Shown in pieces: positions 19,255-29,311 of a stretch of DNA of 64,000 nucleotides. A model generated the notes under the pieces. It had not been told where the DNA came from. It ran no database searches and was given only the letters and a program-made list of their open reading frames with translations. Origin of the DNA: DATKDF01 sp963752045. GTDB taxonomy: Bacteria; Acidobacteriota; Vicinamibacteria; Vicinamibacterales; SCN-69-37. The stretch is taken from the NCBI GenBank assembly GCA_963752045.1, contig CAVVWN010000007.1, forward strand, positions 255,683 to 319,682, written 5' to 3'. The stretch's first letter is position 1, and each line of letters opens with the position of its first letter. Made by a program: the position numbers and the translations under genes.

Positions 19255-21189
19255 ATGGCACCCGTTGGCCGACCCAAGTTCTCGAGACGACTCCAAGCCT
19301 ACGTCGCGTCCGTGGCCCTTCTGGGCGCATGTGCAGTCGCCGTCAGTCTCGTCGATCTCGCAGATCAGCTTCCGGAATGGCGAGGCCAGTGGCTGGCGCT
19401 CGTGATGCTCACGGTCGTGAGCGGTCTACTGCCAGTCAAGTTACCTACGGTCAACGTCAGCATTTCCATTTCTGAAACATTTGTCATCGCGGGCACCCTG
19501 CTCTTTGGAGTGTCAGGGGGGACTGTTCTCGTACTCCTGGATGCCCTTTTCATCTCGCTCAGACTCTACTGGTCGAGAGGACTCAAGTGGCAGCAGGTTC
19601 TCTTCAATCTTGCAGCTCCACCGCTCTCGATCTGGCTGGCCGCGAGCATCGCCGGCGTCAAACCCCTATACGCCACTGACCCGGTATTCGGCGGCTGGTT
19701 TGTTGGCCAACTGACACTGTTCACCACTCTGTACTTTCTCTTCAACAGTTGGCTGCTTACCATCGCGTTGGCGTTGCAGCAGCGCCTCAGGGCACGCGAC
19801 CTTTGGTGGCGTCACTTCCGAGAACTACTCGTCAACTACGGTGCGGGTGGCTCCGTTGCAGCTCTCCTGGTCTACAACACAAGAACGGTAGACCCCTACT
19901 TCGTCGCGGCGACGATTCCCCTGCTCATTGTCTTGTTTCTCACGTACCAATGGGCCAATCGCCGCGTGGAGGCCGAGCGCGAGAAGACCCAAGAGTTGAA
20001 CAGGGTCTTTCTATCAACAATAGAAGCTCTCGCCCTGGCCATTGACGCGAAAGACCAGGTCACTCACGGACACATTCGGCGGGTACAGAGCTATACGATG
20101 GCCTTGGCGGATGCCGTCGGGGTCCAGGATCAGAAGCAACTCGACGCTCTCCGGGCCGCAGCTCTGCTTCACGATACCGGCAAGCTAGCAGTTCCAGAGT
20201 ACATCCTGAACAAACCTGGCCCACTGACCGCCTCGGAGTACGAGAGAATGAAAGTCCATGCGGCTGTGGGCGCCGATATTCTCAAATCGATCGACTTCCC
20301 TTATCCAGTGGAACCTATCGTCCGCCACCACCATGAGAACTGGGACGGTTCTGGATATCCGGCTGGTTTGAAAGGACCTGAGATCCCCCTTGGCGCGCGT
20401 ATCCTGTCCGTCGTCGACTGCTACGACGCCCTCACGTCTGACCGCCCTTATCGCCCGAGATACAGCCGTGACCATGCCGAACAGGTCTTGAGAGAGCGCC
20501 GCGGGACTATGTACGATCCTTGGATAGTTGACGGCTTTCTACAGATCCTGGACGAGCTTGAGCGGGCGGAATCTGCAGAAATGAAGAGTACCCGCCAAGA
20601 TCACTCATGGTCGTCAAGTGTCGCGCCTGAACAACTCGACGTCATCAGCGCCACCACGGCAGAAGACCGTGAATTCAACGAACTCCGACGGGAACTGCCC
20701 AAAGCAGCGTCGGTTCACGATGCGGCCCAGTCGCTCTTCAGGCACGTCCGCCGCATAGTGCCGGCCGTGAGCGCTTGCTACTTCTCGCCTGCAAGCGACG
20801 GGACAGACCTGGTTCCGTTGGCCTGCTCTGGAAATGCAACTCCGATCTTGCAGGACTTGCGAATCCCTGTGGGCGACAGAATCTCAGGATGGGCTATGGC
20901 GAACAGCCAGGTCGTCCAAAACTCCAATGCCGCGCTCGAACTCGGACCGGTTGTTCGCACTCTTTCAGTACCTCTTAGATACGCGGTGGCGGTGCCGGTC
21001 CTTGATCGTCAGAACGCGCCAGTAGGTGTCGCGAGCTTCTACGGGAGCGACCCCTTCAGCAGCGACCATCTGAGGATGCTCGAAAGCGCGGTTACTCTAT
21101 TCGCGGCCGCCGTTTGCGCCAACGCTGCGGGGTCCGCCGACAGACCCGCTCCGCGAGAGGCCGCGAATTCCGGCCCGCGAATCCACTAG
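19255..21189 (+). CDS. Membrane HD-GYP phosphodiesterase with C-terminal GAF domain
   Basis: An integral-membrane signalling protein of about 644 residues. Six to seven hydrophobic helices occupy residues 15-230 and may sense a ligand. A short coiled segment follows, then an HD-GYP domain: LLHDTGKLAV with the metal-binding HD pair, HHHENWDGSGYPAGLKG with the GYP motif, and VVDCYDALTSDRPYR. Such domains hydrolyse cyclic di-GMP. The last 170 residues fit a GAF domain (VPVLDRQNAPVGVASFYG). I chose the ATG at 19255; a TTG at 19222 is in frame. Codon use is clearly less GC-rich than in the flanking genes. The neighbouring micro-ORFs and sigma-54 activator suggest one signalling locus. Confidence 0.88.
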   Translation: MAPVGRPKFSRRLQAYVASVALLGACAVAVSLVDLADQLPEWRGQWLALVMLTVVSGLLPVKLPTVNVSISISETFVIAGTLLFGVSGGTVLVLLDALFISLRLYWSRGLKWQQVLFNLAAPPLSIWLAASIAGVKPLYATDPVFGGWFVGQLTLFTTLYFLFNSWLLTIALALQQRLRARDLWWRHFRELLVNYGAGGSVAALLVYNTRTVDPYFVAATIPLLIVLFLTYQWANRRVEAEREKTQELNRVFLSTIEALALAIDAKDQVTHGHIRRVQSYTMALADAVGVQDQKQLDALRAAALLHDTGKLAVPEYILNKPGPLTASEYERMKVHAAVGADILKSIDFPYPVEPIVRHHHENWDGSGYPAGLKGPEIPLGARILSVVDCYDALTSDRPYRPRYSRDHAEQVLRERRGTMYDPWIVDGFLQILDELERAESAEMKSTRQDHSWSSSVAPEQLDVISATTAEDREFNELRRELPKAASVHDAAQSLFRHVRRIVPAVSACYFSPASDGTDLVPLACSGNATPILQDLRIPVGDRISGWAMANSQVVQNSNAALELGPVVRTLSVPLRYAVAVPVLDRQNAPVGVASFYGSDPFSSDHLRMLESAVTLFAAAVCANAAGSADRPAPREAANSGPRIH

Positions 21190-21286
21190 CCTCCCCCCAG
21201 CGCGACACTGCGAATCAGTCGCCCGGCTGGCCCGCGACTTCTGCTATCGTCCTGAGATCGAGATGGCCCACCTCATGGGAGGCCGC

Positions 21287-23992
21287 ATGAGCAGAACTGA
21301 TCCGACCGCCCGAAAAGCTTCGGCAGAAGATGCACGGCATGCAGCAGGTTCCCGGTCCATTGACAGCCGGGTGTGTACAGCTGAGTCCCTTTATCAGTCT
21401 GGGAGGACCGCTGCACTAGTAGCGGAGCTTGGGGACGTCGAGTCCCTGCAGACCGACACAGAGTCGATGGTCCGCCTGCTAATGCTGAAGGGGATGGCTC
21501 TGTTCGACGTAGGAGAAGTCACCAGGTCAATCGGGGTACTAGCACAAGCGGTTCTGCTCGCAGGACGCGTGTCCGCGGAACTTGAGTTCTCCGCGGCTTT
21601 TGCTCTCTTTGTGAGGCGGAGCGACTTTCAGCCGCCTGCGCAGGTATTGCAGGACTTGGCCCAACTGCGGCAACTTGCTGCCAGAGTCGGTGCTGGCCAT
21701 TCACTTTCCAGTCTCTGCCTCGCGGTGGCGAGACTTGAAGGGCACCGTGGCTCTTGCTCGAACGCCCACGAACAACTTGAGAACGGTCGAAAGTTCGCAT
21801 CCTCCAGCGCCGGCCCTTCTCTTACGCTGTCGTTTGATCTGGTCGAGGCTGGGCTTGAGTCGATCGCAGGGAACATCGACCGCGCGAGAAGACTCGCTGA
21901 GAGTTGCTATGAGACAGCCTCCGCCTGCGGCTTCCTGAAGTACCGCGTGGGTTCTGCGACCACGTTGGCTCTGCTTTCCCTGTATGCTGGCCGAGCCAAA
22001 CTGGCCAGACGTCTTGTGCAAGAGGTACTCACGACGTCTGAGGGCTTCACGTATGTGCAACTCGGGGCACTAGATACGCTGGCGCAAGTCGAATTGCGCG
22101 ATGGCAACCTCGGGGCCTGTTTGGAGTTACTGGAACGTTGCCGAGAAGTGACCCGCCGGGAAGACCTGCCGGCTCGCTCCTGGTACGATCTCGCCCATCA
22201 GCAGACGCGCTGTACTTATCACGAACTGCTGGAGGACTGGGACGCGGTCCTGGCCATCGTCGACGAGGTTGACGGAGAACTGGCCCGACGGCAGTTCAGG
22301 GCGGTGCGCACCTCATTGCTTGGCGCCAAAGCCAGGGCCCTCGCGCATCTCGGGCGGCACGGCGAGGCCAACCGCGCGCTCGCCGTGGCCGTGCGCACCT
22401 GTCCTCGCGGCGCCGTCGACCCGTTGATCGGGCTCGAAGCCTCCCGCGCCGTCTGCGCCACGCTCGGCGGCGACCGCGACAGCGGCAACCGGTTCTTCGA
22501 CAGCGCGCTCACGGCAGCCAGGTCGATTGGCCACCGCTACCACGAATGGTGGATCGAACACGCCCGCACGGCCGTCACGCCGGCGCCGGCCGTCGCCCTC
22601 GCCGCGCGCCGAGATCGCGACACCACGGACACCGCCATGCTCCTGAGCGACGTCGCCACCATCCTCGGCGCCGGCCACTCCATCGACCTGCTGGCCCACC
22701 GCGTGACCGCGATTCTCGAAACCACGGCCATGCGGTCGCGCCTCGAGGTCCAGAGCGAATCCGGGCTGCCCTACGACCCGACACCCTCGACCTCCTGCGA
22801 GGCCTCACCCGCCGACGATGCCCCTCACACGTTCCGCATCCGGATCCGGGGCTCGGATCGGCAGGTCGCGATTGCGGTGCGCGACGTGTCGTCCATCGAC
22901 GAGATCTCCCTGCTCAAGGCCCTGGCCGACCTCGTGCGCGCCGCCGTCAGCCGCACGACCGACACCGACGACGAAGAGCAGAACCTCTGGCCGCGAACGC
23001 TCGTGCAGGTCGGCGAAGACGCCGTGTTCAGGTCCCCCCGCACGGTGGAACTCGTCGGCATCGCCGCGCGCCTGGCCGATTCGAACGCACCCGTGCTCAT
23101 CACGGGCGAAACGGGCACCGGCAAGGAAGTCCTCGCCAGACTGGTTCACCAGCACAGCAAGGTCAGGCGCGGTCCGTTCTTCCCGATCAACTGCGCTTCC
23201 CTCAAGCGGGATCTGGTCGAAAGCGAGCTCTTCGGCCATCGCCGGGGCGCGTTCACCGGCGCCGTCGAAAACGCCCTCGGTGCCGTGCGCGCCGCCGAGG
23301 GTGGCACCTTCTTCCTGGACGAAATCGGCGAGCTGGACCTCGCCGTGCAGGCAAAGCTGCTCCGGTTTCTCGAAACCGGAGAAATCACGCCGGTGGGCGA
23401 ACCCAGGTCCATCAAGGTCAACGTCCGCTTCGTGGCCGCGACAAACGCGGACCTCGATGCCCTGGCCGCCGCGGGCGCGTTCCGCCAGGATCTGCTCTAC
23501 CGCATCAACCCGATGAAGATCGCGCTGCCGCCCCTGCGCGAACGCAAAGACGAGATCCCGGCCCTCGCCTCGCTCTTCGTCTCCCGGTTCACGCGCGAGT
23601 ACAACCGCTCCGGCCTCCGCCTGGGCGACGACCTGATCGCCGCGCTCCTGCTCTACGACTGGCCCGGCAACATCCGGCAGCTCAAGAGCGAAATCGGCCG
23701 CATCGTCCTGCTGGCCGTCGACGGCCAGACGCTTTCGAGCGCGGACCTGCAGCCGGAGATCACACGCGCCTGGTACGCGGCACGGCCAGCCCACGCCGAC
23801 ACCGGGGATCGGAACGTGGTGGAGATCAGGCTCGATCAGCCCTTCGAACAGGGCCGCGAGCAACTGGAGCGCGCGTTCATCGAAGCCGCCCTCAAGACCT
23901 CGGGCGGCCGTGTTGCCGAAGCCGCCCAGCTTCTCGGCCTGTCGCGGAAAGGCCTGTTCCTCAAACGCCGTCGCTACGGCCTCGCCGGCTGA
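21287..23992 (+). CDS. Sigma-54-dependent transcriptional activator with TPR-like sensor region
   Basis: An enhancer-binding protein of about 901 residues. The N-terminal 430 residues are helical repeats of TPR type (LLSLYAGRAKLARRLVQ, AQVELRDGNLGACLELLERC). A degenerate GAF-like stretch follows, then the AAA+ core: Walker A GETGTGKE, the sigma-54 contact loop GAFTGA, Walker B GTFFLDEIGEL, and arginine fingers in the FRQDLLYRI region. The C terminus has a Fis-type helix-turn-helix (VAEAAQLLGLSRKGLFLKRRR). I prefer the ATG at 21287 because GGGAGG precedes it; 21263 is also possible. GC content changes sharply near 22300, in the middle of the sensor part. It likely controls the two candidate sigma-54 promoters nearby. 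Confidence 0.92.
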   Translation: MSRTDPTARKASAEDARHAAGSRSIDSRVCTAESLYQSGRTAALVAELGDVESLQTDTESMVRLLMLKGMALFDVGEVTRSIGVLAQAVLLAGRVSAELEFSAAFALFVRRSDFQPPAQVLQDLAQLRQLAARVGAGHSLSSLCLAVARLEGHRGSCSNAHEQLENGRKFASSSAGPSLTLSFDLVEAGLESIAGNIDRARRLAESCYETASACGFLKYRVGSATTLALLSLYAGRAKLARRLVQEVLTTSEGFTYVQLGALDTLAQVELRDGNLGACLELLERCREVTRREDLPARSWYDLAHQQTRCTYHELLEDWDAVLAIVDEVDGELARRQFRAVRTSLLGAKARALAHLGRHGEANRALAVAVRTCPRGAVDPLIGLEASRAVCATLGGDRDSGNRFFDSALTAARSIGHRYHEWWIEHARTAVTPAPAVALAARRDRDTTDTAMLLSDVATILGAGHSIDLLAHRVTAILETTAMRSRLEVQSESGLPYDPTPSTSCEASPADDAPHTFRIRIRGSDRQVAIAVRDVSSIDEISLLKALADLVRAAVSRTTDTDDEEQNLWPRTLVQVGEDAVFRSPRTVELVGIAARLADSNAPVLITGETGTGKEVLARLVHQHSKVRRGPFFPINCASLKRDLVESELFGHRRGAFTGAVENALGAVRAAEGGTFFLDEIGELDLAVQAKLLRFLETGEITPVGEPRSIKVNVRFVAATNADLDALAAAGAFRQDLLYRINPMKIALPPLRERKDEIPALASLFVSRFTREYNRSGLRLGDDLIAALLLYDWPGNIRQLKSEIGRIVLLAVDGQTLSSADLQPEITRAWYAARPAHADTGDRNVVEIRLDQPFEQGREQLERAFIEAALKTSGGRVAEAAQLLGLSRKGLFLKRRRYGLAG

Positions 23993-24013
23993 GCCACGCC
24001 AGCGGAGAACGCC

Positions 24014-26902
24014 ATGAGAAAGACGCTCGTCGCCTCCATCGCCCTGCTCGTTTTCGTCACGACGCTCCAGAGCCAGACGAAACCTCCCGTGACACGCGCT
24101 GACTACGGCAAGTGGGAGTCGGTTTCACTTCCGTTCCGTGGCGCGGTCTCGGCCGACGGGCGATGGCTCGCGATCGGCATCAGCCGGAGTAATCGCGAGA
24201 ACGAACTTCGCCTGCTGCGCCTCGACGATGGCCACACCGTCACGGTGCCGTACGGCGGCCAGCCGGTGTTCACGGAGGGCTCGACGTGGGCGGCCTATTC
24301 CATCGGCTACTCCCCGGCCGAGCAGGATCGCATGCGCGAAGCCCGCGAGCCGGTTCAGAACAAGCTGGGACTGGCCAACCTGTCCACGGCCGAGACGACC
24401 ATCATCGACGGCGTGCAGTCCTTCGCGCTGAGCGGCGACGGCCGGTTCATCGCGATGCGACGCTACCCGCCGCAGCCAGCGGGCGGCGCCGCACCGGCCG
24501 GTGCAGGTCGAGCCGGCGGCCGCGGCGGTCGCGGGGGCGCTGGCGCTCCCTCCGACGGCGACGAAGACCCCGCTGGAGTCACCGTCATCGTCCGCTCGCT
24601 CGAGAGCGGGACGGAGACGACATTTGGCAACGTGTCGGGCTTCGCATGGCAGGACGGCGCGACGACGCACCTTCTGGCAATGACGATTGCCGCAGACGGC
24701 CGCAGCGGCAACGGTGTGCATCTGTTCGACCCGGCCACGGGCGTTCTCCGCGTGCTCGACTCGGCATCGTCGATCTACTCGGGCCTGTCGTGGCGCGACG
24801 ACTCGGCGGATCTGGCCGTGCTCAAGGCCAGGACGGACGACAGTCGCGACGGCCCGACCCAGGTACTGCTCGCCTGGCGCGGCCTCGGCTCCACCTCCGA
24901 GCGCGCCCTGAGCTTCGACCCAATTGCCGCGACTGACTTCCCCACCGGCCGTCGCACGGTCACGTTCCGCGCGCCGTCCTGGTCCGACGACGGCACCCGG
25001 CTGTTCGTGGGCATCGCCGACTGGCGCGACAAGCCACCGGCCGCGCCCTCCGGACGAGGCGCGGGACGGAGCGGACGCGGAGCGAACGCCGTAGAAGGCG
25101 GAGAGCCGGACCAGGCCGCAGGCCGCGGGCGCCAGAGCGGAACGACGGCCGCGCCCGAGCCGGCCGACGTCGACATCTGGCACTGGAAGGACTCGACGGT
25201 CATGGCCCGCCAGAAGACGGCGGCCGCCCAGGACCGGCGCCGGAACCTTCTGTCGGTCTGGCACCTCGAATCCGGCCGATTCGTACAACTGGCGCAGTCT
25301 TCGAGCGAACAGGTCACGCCAATCGAGGGCACGAACCTCGCTTTCGTCGAAGAATGGTCTGCCTACGACATGCAGCGGTCGATTGGACGGCCGGCATCGG
25401 ATCTGTACGTCGCCGATCTCACCACGGGGGCACGCTCGAAACTTATCGAACGCCTCGAGGGCGGGCGGCCGTCGGTCAGCCCGGCCGGACGATACGTGCT
25501 GTACCTGAATGGCGATCACTGGTGGACGTTGAATCTGTCGACCCGAGCTGCCACCAACATCACGCGCGGCATTCGCACGTCGTTCGTGGACCGGGACTCG
25601 GACTCCACCGCGCCCGGGCGGCCGGCCTTTGGCGTAGCTGGATGGACTCGTGACGACGGACGCGTGCTGCTCTACGACGAATTCGACATCTGGAGCGTCG
25701 CGCCCGATGGTTCCGGCGGGACGAAGCTGACAAACGGCGCAGCCGATGAAGCGCGCCACCGTTACGTGACGCTCGACGCCGACGCCGAGTTCATCGACCT
25801 CGCCAGGCCGGTCTATGTCAGCGTGTTCGGCGCGAAGTCCAAGAAGTCCGGCTACGGCCTGCTGCGGCCGGACGGCACGGTCGAGCGCCTGATCTTCGCC
25901 GACCAGGCCGTGACCAGTCTCACGAAAGCCCGTGACCGAGACGTCTTCGCGTTCATGGCCCAGGCTCATGACGACTCGCCGGACGTGTTCGTGTCCGGGC
26001 CCCAGTTGGCCAACCCGAGGCCGGTCACCGCCACCAACGCCTTCCAGGCCGACTACGCCTGGAGCCGCAGCGAGATTGTCGAGTACACGAGCGAGACGGG
26101 CGTCCCGCTCCAGGGCGCGCTCTACTATCCGGCCGGCTACGAGCCGGGCAGGACGTATCCGATGATCGTCTATCTCTACGAGACGCTCTCGGATAACGTG
26201 CACCGCTACGTGGCGCCGTCGGACACGAGCTACTACAACACGACGGTATTCACGAGCCAGGGCTACTTCGTCCTGCAGCCGGATATCGTGTTTCGCCCGC
26301 GGGAACCTGGTCTCTCAGTCGTCGAGTGCGTCCGCCCGGCCGTCAAGGCCGTTGTCGACAAGGGACTGGCCGACGCCGCCCGCGTCGGCGTGGTCGGGCA
26401 TTCGTGGGGCGGCTTCGACACGGCGTTTCTCGCCACCCACACGACGACGTTCGCCGCCGCCGTGGCGGGCGCGCCCATCACCAACCTCGTCAGCAACTAC
26501 GGCAACCATCACTGGAGCTCCGGCATCGCCGAAACCGATCACATCGAAACCGGCCAGCAGCGCATGGTGGTGCCCATCTACGAAGACCTCGACGCCTACA
26601 TCCGCAACTCGGCCGTCTACAACGTCAGGACCATGGTGACGCCGCTGCTCCTGATGACCGGCGACAACGACGGCACGGTCTTCTGGCACCAGTCGGTGGA
26701 GCTGTACAACATCGCCAGGCGGGCCGGCAAGAACGTGGTCATGCTCGTCTACAACGGCGAGGACCACGGGCTGCGCACCGAGAAGAACCAGATCGACTAC
26801 CAGCGTCGCATTCTCGACTGGTTCGGCCACTACCTCAAGGGCGACGAGGCACAGAAATGGATCGTCGAGGGCCGGACGTTCCTCGAGCGGGAATCACGGT
26901 GA
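24014..26902 (+). CDS. Secreted S9 prolyl-oligopeptidase family peptidase
   Basis: A 962-residue exported serine peptidase. A Sec signal (ASIALLVFVTTLQSQ) is followed by a long beta-propeller region and a C-terminal alpha/beta hydrolase. The triad is Ser in GHSWGGFDTA near residue 797, Asp in GDNDGTVFW near 882 and His in GEDHGL near 917. The propeller contains two Gly/Arg-rich inserts, around codons 160-180 and 345-375 (GRGGRGG and RGAGRSGRG types), that are not part of the family fold. It starts 21 bases after the sigma-54 activator gene and could be on its transcript. It probably breaks down oligopeptides in the periplasm. Confidence 0.93.
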   Translation: MRKTLVASIALLVFVTTLQSQTKPPVTRADYGKWESVSLPFRGAVSADGRWLAIGISRSNRENELRLLRLDDGHTVTVPYGGQPVFTEGSTWAAYSIGYSPAEQDRMREAREPVQNKLGLANLSTAETTIIDGVQSFALSGDGRFIAMRRYPPQPAGGAAPAGAGRAGGRGGRGGAGAPSDGDEDPAGVTVIVRSLESGTETTFGNVSGFAWQDGATTHLLAMTIAADGRSGNGVHLFDPATGVLRVLDSASSIYSGLSWRDDSADLAVLKARTDDSRDGPTQVLLAWRGLGSTSERALSFDPIAATDFPTGRRTVTFRAPSWSDDGTRLFVGIADWRDKPPAAPSGRGAGRSGRGANAVEGGEPDQAAGRGRQSGTTAAPEPADVDIWHWKDSTVMARQKTAAAQDRRRNLLSVWHLESGRFVQLAQSSSEQVTPIEGTNLAFVEEWSAYDMQRSIGRPASDLYVADLTTGARSKLIERLEGGRPSVSPAGRYVLYLNGDHWWTLNLSTRAATNITRGIRTSFVDRDSDSTAPGRPAFGVAGWTRDDGRVLLYDEFDIWSVAPDGSGGTKLTNGAADEARHRYVTLDADAEFIDLARPVYVSVFGAKSKKSGYGLLRPDGTVERLIFADQAVTSLTKARDRDVFAFMAQAHDDSPDVFVSGPQLANPRPVTATNAFQADYAWSRSEIVEYTSETGVPLQGALYYPAGYEPGRTYPMIVYLYETLSDNVHRYVAPSDTSYYNTTVFTSQGYFVLQPDIVFRPREPGLSVVECVRPAVKAVVDKGLADAARVGVVGHSWGGFDTAFLATHTTTFAAAVAGAPITNLVSNYGNHHWSSGIAETDHIETGQQRMVVPIYEDLDAYIRNSAVYNVRTMVTPLLLMTGDNDGTVFWHQSVELYNIARRAGKNVVMLVYNGEDHGLRTEKNQIDYQRRILDWFGHYLKGDEAQKWIVEGRTFLERESR

Positions 26903-26938
26903 GGCCAGGCGCGGGCCGGTCGGTCTATCGCGCGGCCT
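26902..26938. terminator. Hairpin between convergent S9 and M19 peptidase genes
   Basis: AGGCC (26902-26906) and GCGCG (26909-26913) pair with CGCGC (26929-26933) and GGCCT (26934-26938), giving a 10-base stem with a two-base bulge. It spans the ends of both genes. No U tract follows, so bidirectional termination is only plausible. Confidence 0.4.
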
Positions 26939-28409
26939 GAATCTCCCTGGCGACGCGCTCGACCTCGGCCCACACACGCAGCAGGTTGCCGCTCCACAGC
27001 TGGCCAATCTGCTCCTCGGTGTAGCCGCGGCGCACGAGCTCGAGCGTCACGTTGAAGGTCTCGGCAGCGCTGTTCCAGCCGTCCACGCCACCGCCGCCAT
27101 CGAAGTCGGACGAAATGCCGACGTGGTCGATGCCGATGAGCTTCACGGCATAGTCGATGTGGTCCACGAAGTCCTGAACCGTCGCGCGGCCCGCCGGCGG
27201 GTACTGCGCGTCGATACGCGCCAGCGCAAGGTCGTACTCGGTGCGCTGCGCTGGCGTCAGAGCGTCGAGGGCCGGGTTCTGGCCACCACGCCCACCACGG
27301 CCACCGCGACCGCCGGCCGGGTTGTTCGGATCTTCGACGTTGCAGGGCGGTTCGCCGCCGGCGCCTCGTCCCGCTCCTCCGCGCCCGCCACCGCCGCCCG
27401 CGCCGCCACCGCGGCGTCCGCCGCCGCCCGTGTCGAGACCGAAGCGCGCGCGCAGAGCCGTCATCGCCGCAGACCGCGCCGCGGCAACTCCCGGCGGATC
27501 CGCCTTGACGTACGACGAGAATGCCACCGTCTGGATCACGCCGCCGTTGGCCTTGAGCGCCATCAGCATCTCGTCGTCCATGTTCCGGCTGTGGTCGGCG
27601 AGCGAGCGCACGGCCGAGTGCGACGCAATCACCGGCGCCCGGGACAGCGCCATGGCCTGGAGCGCCGACGCCTTCGACGGATGCGAGATGTCGACCATGA
27701 TGCCCCACCGGTTCATCTCGGCAATCACCTGGCGGCCAAGCGGGCTCAGGCCGCCATGCAGCCAGAGATTGTCACGCTCGCCGGTGTTGGAATCCGAAAG
27801 CTGGCTGTGGCCGTTGTGGGCGAGCGACATGTACCGCCCGCCCCGGTCGAAGAATTCCTTGACGCGCGCGATGTCCGTGCCGAGCGAATAGCCGTTCTCG
27901 ATGCCGATCACCGCCACTTTCCGGCCGGATGCGGCAATACTCCGCACGTCGGCCGGCGTGAGCGCAAGGCCGATTTGGTTCGGCGCAAGCTCGCTCGCGA
28001 GGAGCCGCACGGCGTCGAACTTCGCGACAGCCTGCTTGTAGGCGTTCTCGTACCCCTCTGGCGTGAGCGGCCCCTGGCCGACGTAGACGATCATGAACGA
28101 GACGTCGAGCCCGCCGTCGACCATCTTCGGCAGGTTCACCTGCGTCGTCAGACGCATCGCGTAGTTGCACTCGGGCCTGAAGTTGTTCGGGTTGATGTCG
28201 TCGTGCGTGTCGAGCGTGATCACGCGCTCGTGAATCGCGCGGGCCCGCGCCACGAGCGCAGCCTCGTCGGCTTGCTGCGAGGCAGGCGACGGGTCCGGCC
28301 GCGAGGAGGGCGGGGCCGGTGAGGCGCCGAAGATCGGGACCGCCAGCACGGCCGCCGCGGCCGAAACGAACGATGTGCGGATGAGTCTCGTGAGTGTCGT
28401 GGACCGCAT
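26925..28409 (-). CDS. M19 family membrane dipeptidase (exported)
   Basis: A 494-residue zinc dipeptidase related to renal dipeptidase, exported by an N-terminal signal (FVSAAAAVLAVPIFGAS). Metal-binding motifs are in order: LDTHDDI (His and Asp), IGIENGYSLG (bridging Glu), DISHPS and ASHSAVRSLADHSRN (His ligands), and GISSDFDGGGG near the end. I chose the ATG at 28409 because GGAGGGG precedes it; the longer frame to 29324 is a shadow of the next gene. Between the last His motif and the C-terminal barrel strands is a 60-residue Gly/Arg-rich insert containing CNVEDPNNPAGG. It faces the S9 peptidase gene, so the two may act in sequence on peptides. Confidence 0.93.
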   Translation of the reverse strand: MRSTTLTRLIRTSFVSAAAAVLAVPIFGASPAPPSSRPDPSPASQQADEAALVARARAIHERVITLDTHDDINPNNFRPECNYAMRLTTQVNLPKMVDGGLDVSFMIVYVGQGPLTPEGYENAYKQAVAKFDAVRLLASELAPNQIGLALTPADVRSIAASGRKVAVIGIENGYSLGTDIARVKEFFDRGGRYMSLAHNGHSQLSDSNTGERDNLWLHGGLSPLGRQVIAEMNRWGIMVDISHPSKASALQAMALSRAPVIASHSAVRSLADHSRNMDDEMLMALKANGGVIQTVAFSSYVKADPPGVAAARSAAMTALRARFGLDTGGGGRRGGGAGGGGGRGGAGRGAGGEPPCNVEDPNNPAGGRGGRGGRGGQNPALDALTPAQRTEYDLALARIDAQYPPAGRATVQDFVDHIDYAVKLIGIDHVGISSDFDGGGGVDGWNSAAETFNVTLELVRRGYTEEQIGQLWSGNLLRVWAEVERVAREIQAAR

Positions 28410-28450
28410 GGGTATGCCCCTCCGGGAACGGGGCATTCTAACCCGTGCGG

Positions 28451-29311
28451 CTACTTCACCACGACCACGTCGATCGGCTGGTCGATGCGGATCCGCAGAA
28501 TCGTGCCAACCGGCAGGTCGACGTTCGAGCCGTCGGTCGCGGCGATCGTACCGCCCCCGCCGATGAGGATGCCGGCCAGCGCGCCCGACGTGCCGCCCAG
28601 AATGCCGCCGATGATCGCGCCAACGGCGGCGCCGGCGCCGATGCGCGTGGCGTCGCCGGCCACCTTGCCGTCGAGCGCCTTCTGCACCGACGCCCGCAGC
28701 CGCAGCGTCGTGTTGTCGATTCGCAGCTCGTCGAACGACAACGTGAGGCTGCCGACACGATCGAGGCGGCCGGCGGCGCGGACGGAGCTCACGAAGCCGC
28801 GCACGCCGGACCCGGCGGGAATCACCACGTCGCGGCCCATCGTGAAGTCGAGGATGGTCGCCGCCTCGAACCGGTCCTCGATCTTGGCCGTGCCGGAGTT
28901 GAGGGAGGTCTGCAGCCGGACGTCGATCTCCGTCCCGGCCGGCACGGTCCAGACCCGCGAGGCCGGCTCGTCGAGCACCGGAGTGGCGCTGACCCGCTCG
29001 CCTCTCGCCCGCACGCGGAGTGTCTCGAGACGGTCGCGGAGGTCGGCGTACTCGTCGCGCGTCACGGCGCCCTCGCGCCGCAGCTTGACCTTCAGGTACG
29101 TGACTTCTTCGCGAAGCGTGGCCAGCGACTTCTCCACCTCGGCGGAGAGCGTCGGGTCGCTCGTGCGCAAGGCGGCAATCTGCTTGTCGACCTCCTGAGC
29201 CGTCGCCTCGAGGCGGGCCAGGTCGGATTCGGTCACCGCGGCCTGCGCCCAGGCCGCCGCAGGAGCCGACAGACACGCCAACGCCAGGACGAACAGTCGA
29301 ATCGCACGCAT
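28451..29311 (-). CDS. Secreted coiled-coil / glycine-zipper protein
   Basis: A 286-residue exported protein. After the signal (LFVLALACLSAPAAAWAQ) there is a coiled coil (about residues 25-95), then a beta-rich domain with VPAGTEIDVRLQTSLNSGTAKIED that resembles the C-terminal domain of VirB10/TrbI-like proteins. A glycine zipper (GAGAAVGAIIGGILGG) and a final beta segment (TILRIRIDQPIDVVVV) follow. The ATG at 29311 has GGGAG at good spacing. Related proteins sit in the outer envelope, but a role is not known. It stands upstream of the M19 gene on the same strand with a 41-base gap. Confidence 0.7.
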   Translation of the reverse strand: MRAIRLFVLALACLSAPAAAWAQAAVTESDLARLEATAQEVDKQIAALRTSDPTLSAEVEKSLATLREEVTYLKVKLRREGAVTRDEYADLRDRLETLRVRARGERVSATPVLDEPASRVWTVPAGTEIDVRLQTSLNSGTAKIEDRFEAATILDFTMGRDVVIPAGSGVRGFVSSVRAAGRLDRVGSLTLSFDELRIDNTTLRLRASVQKALDGKVAGDATRIGAGAAVGAIIGGILGGTSGALAGILIGGGGTIAATDGSNVDLPVGTILRIRIDQPIDVVVVK

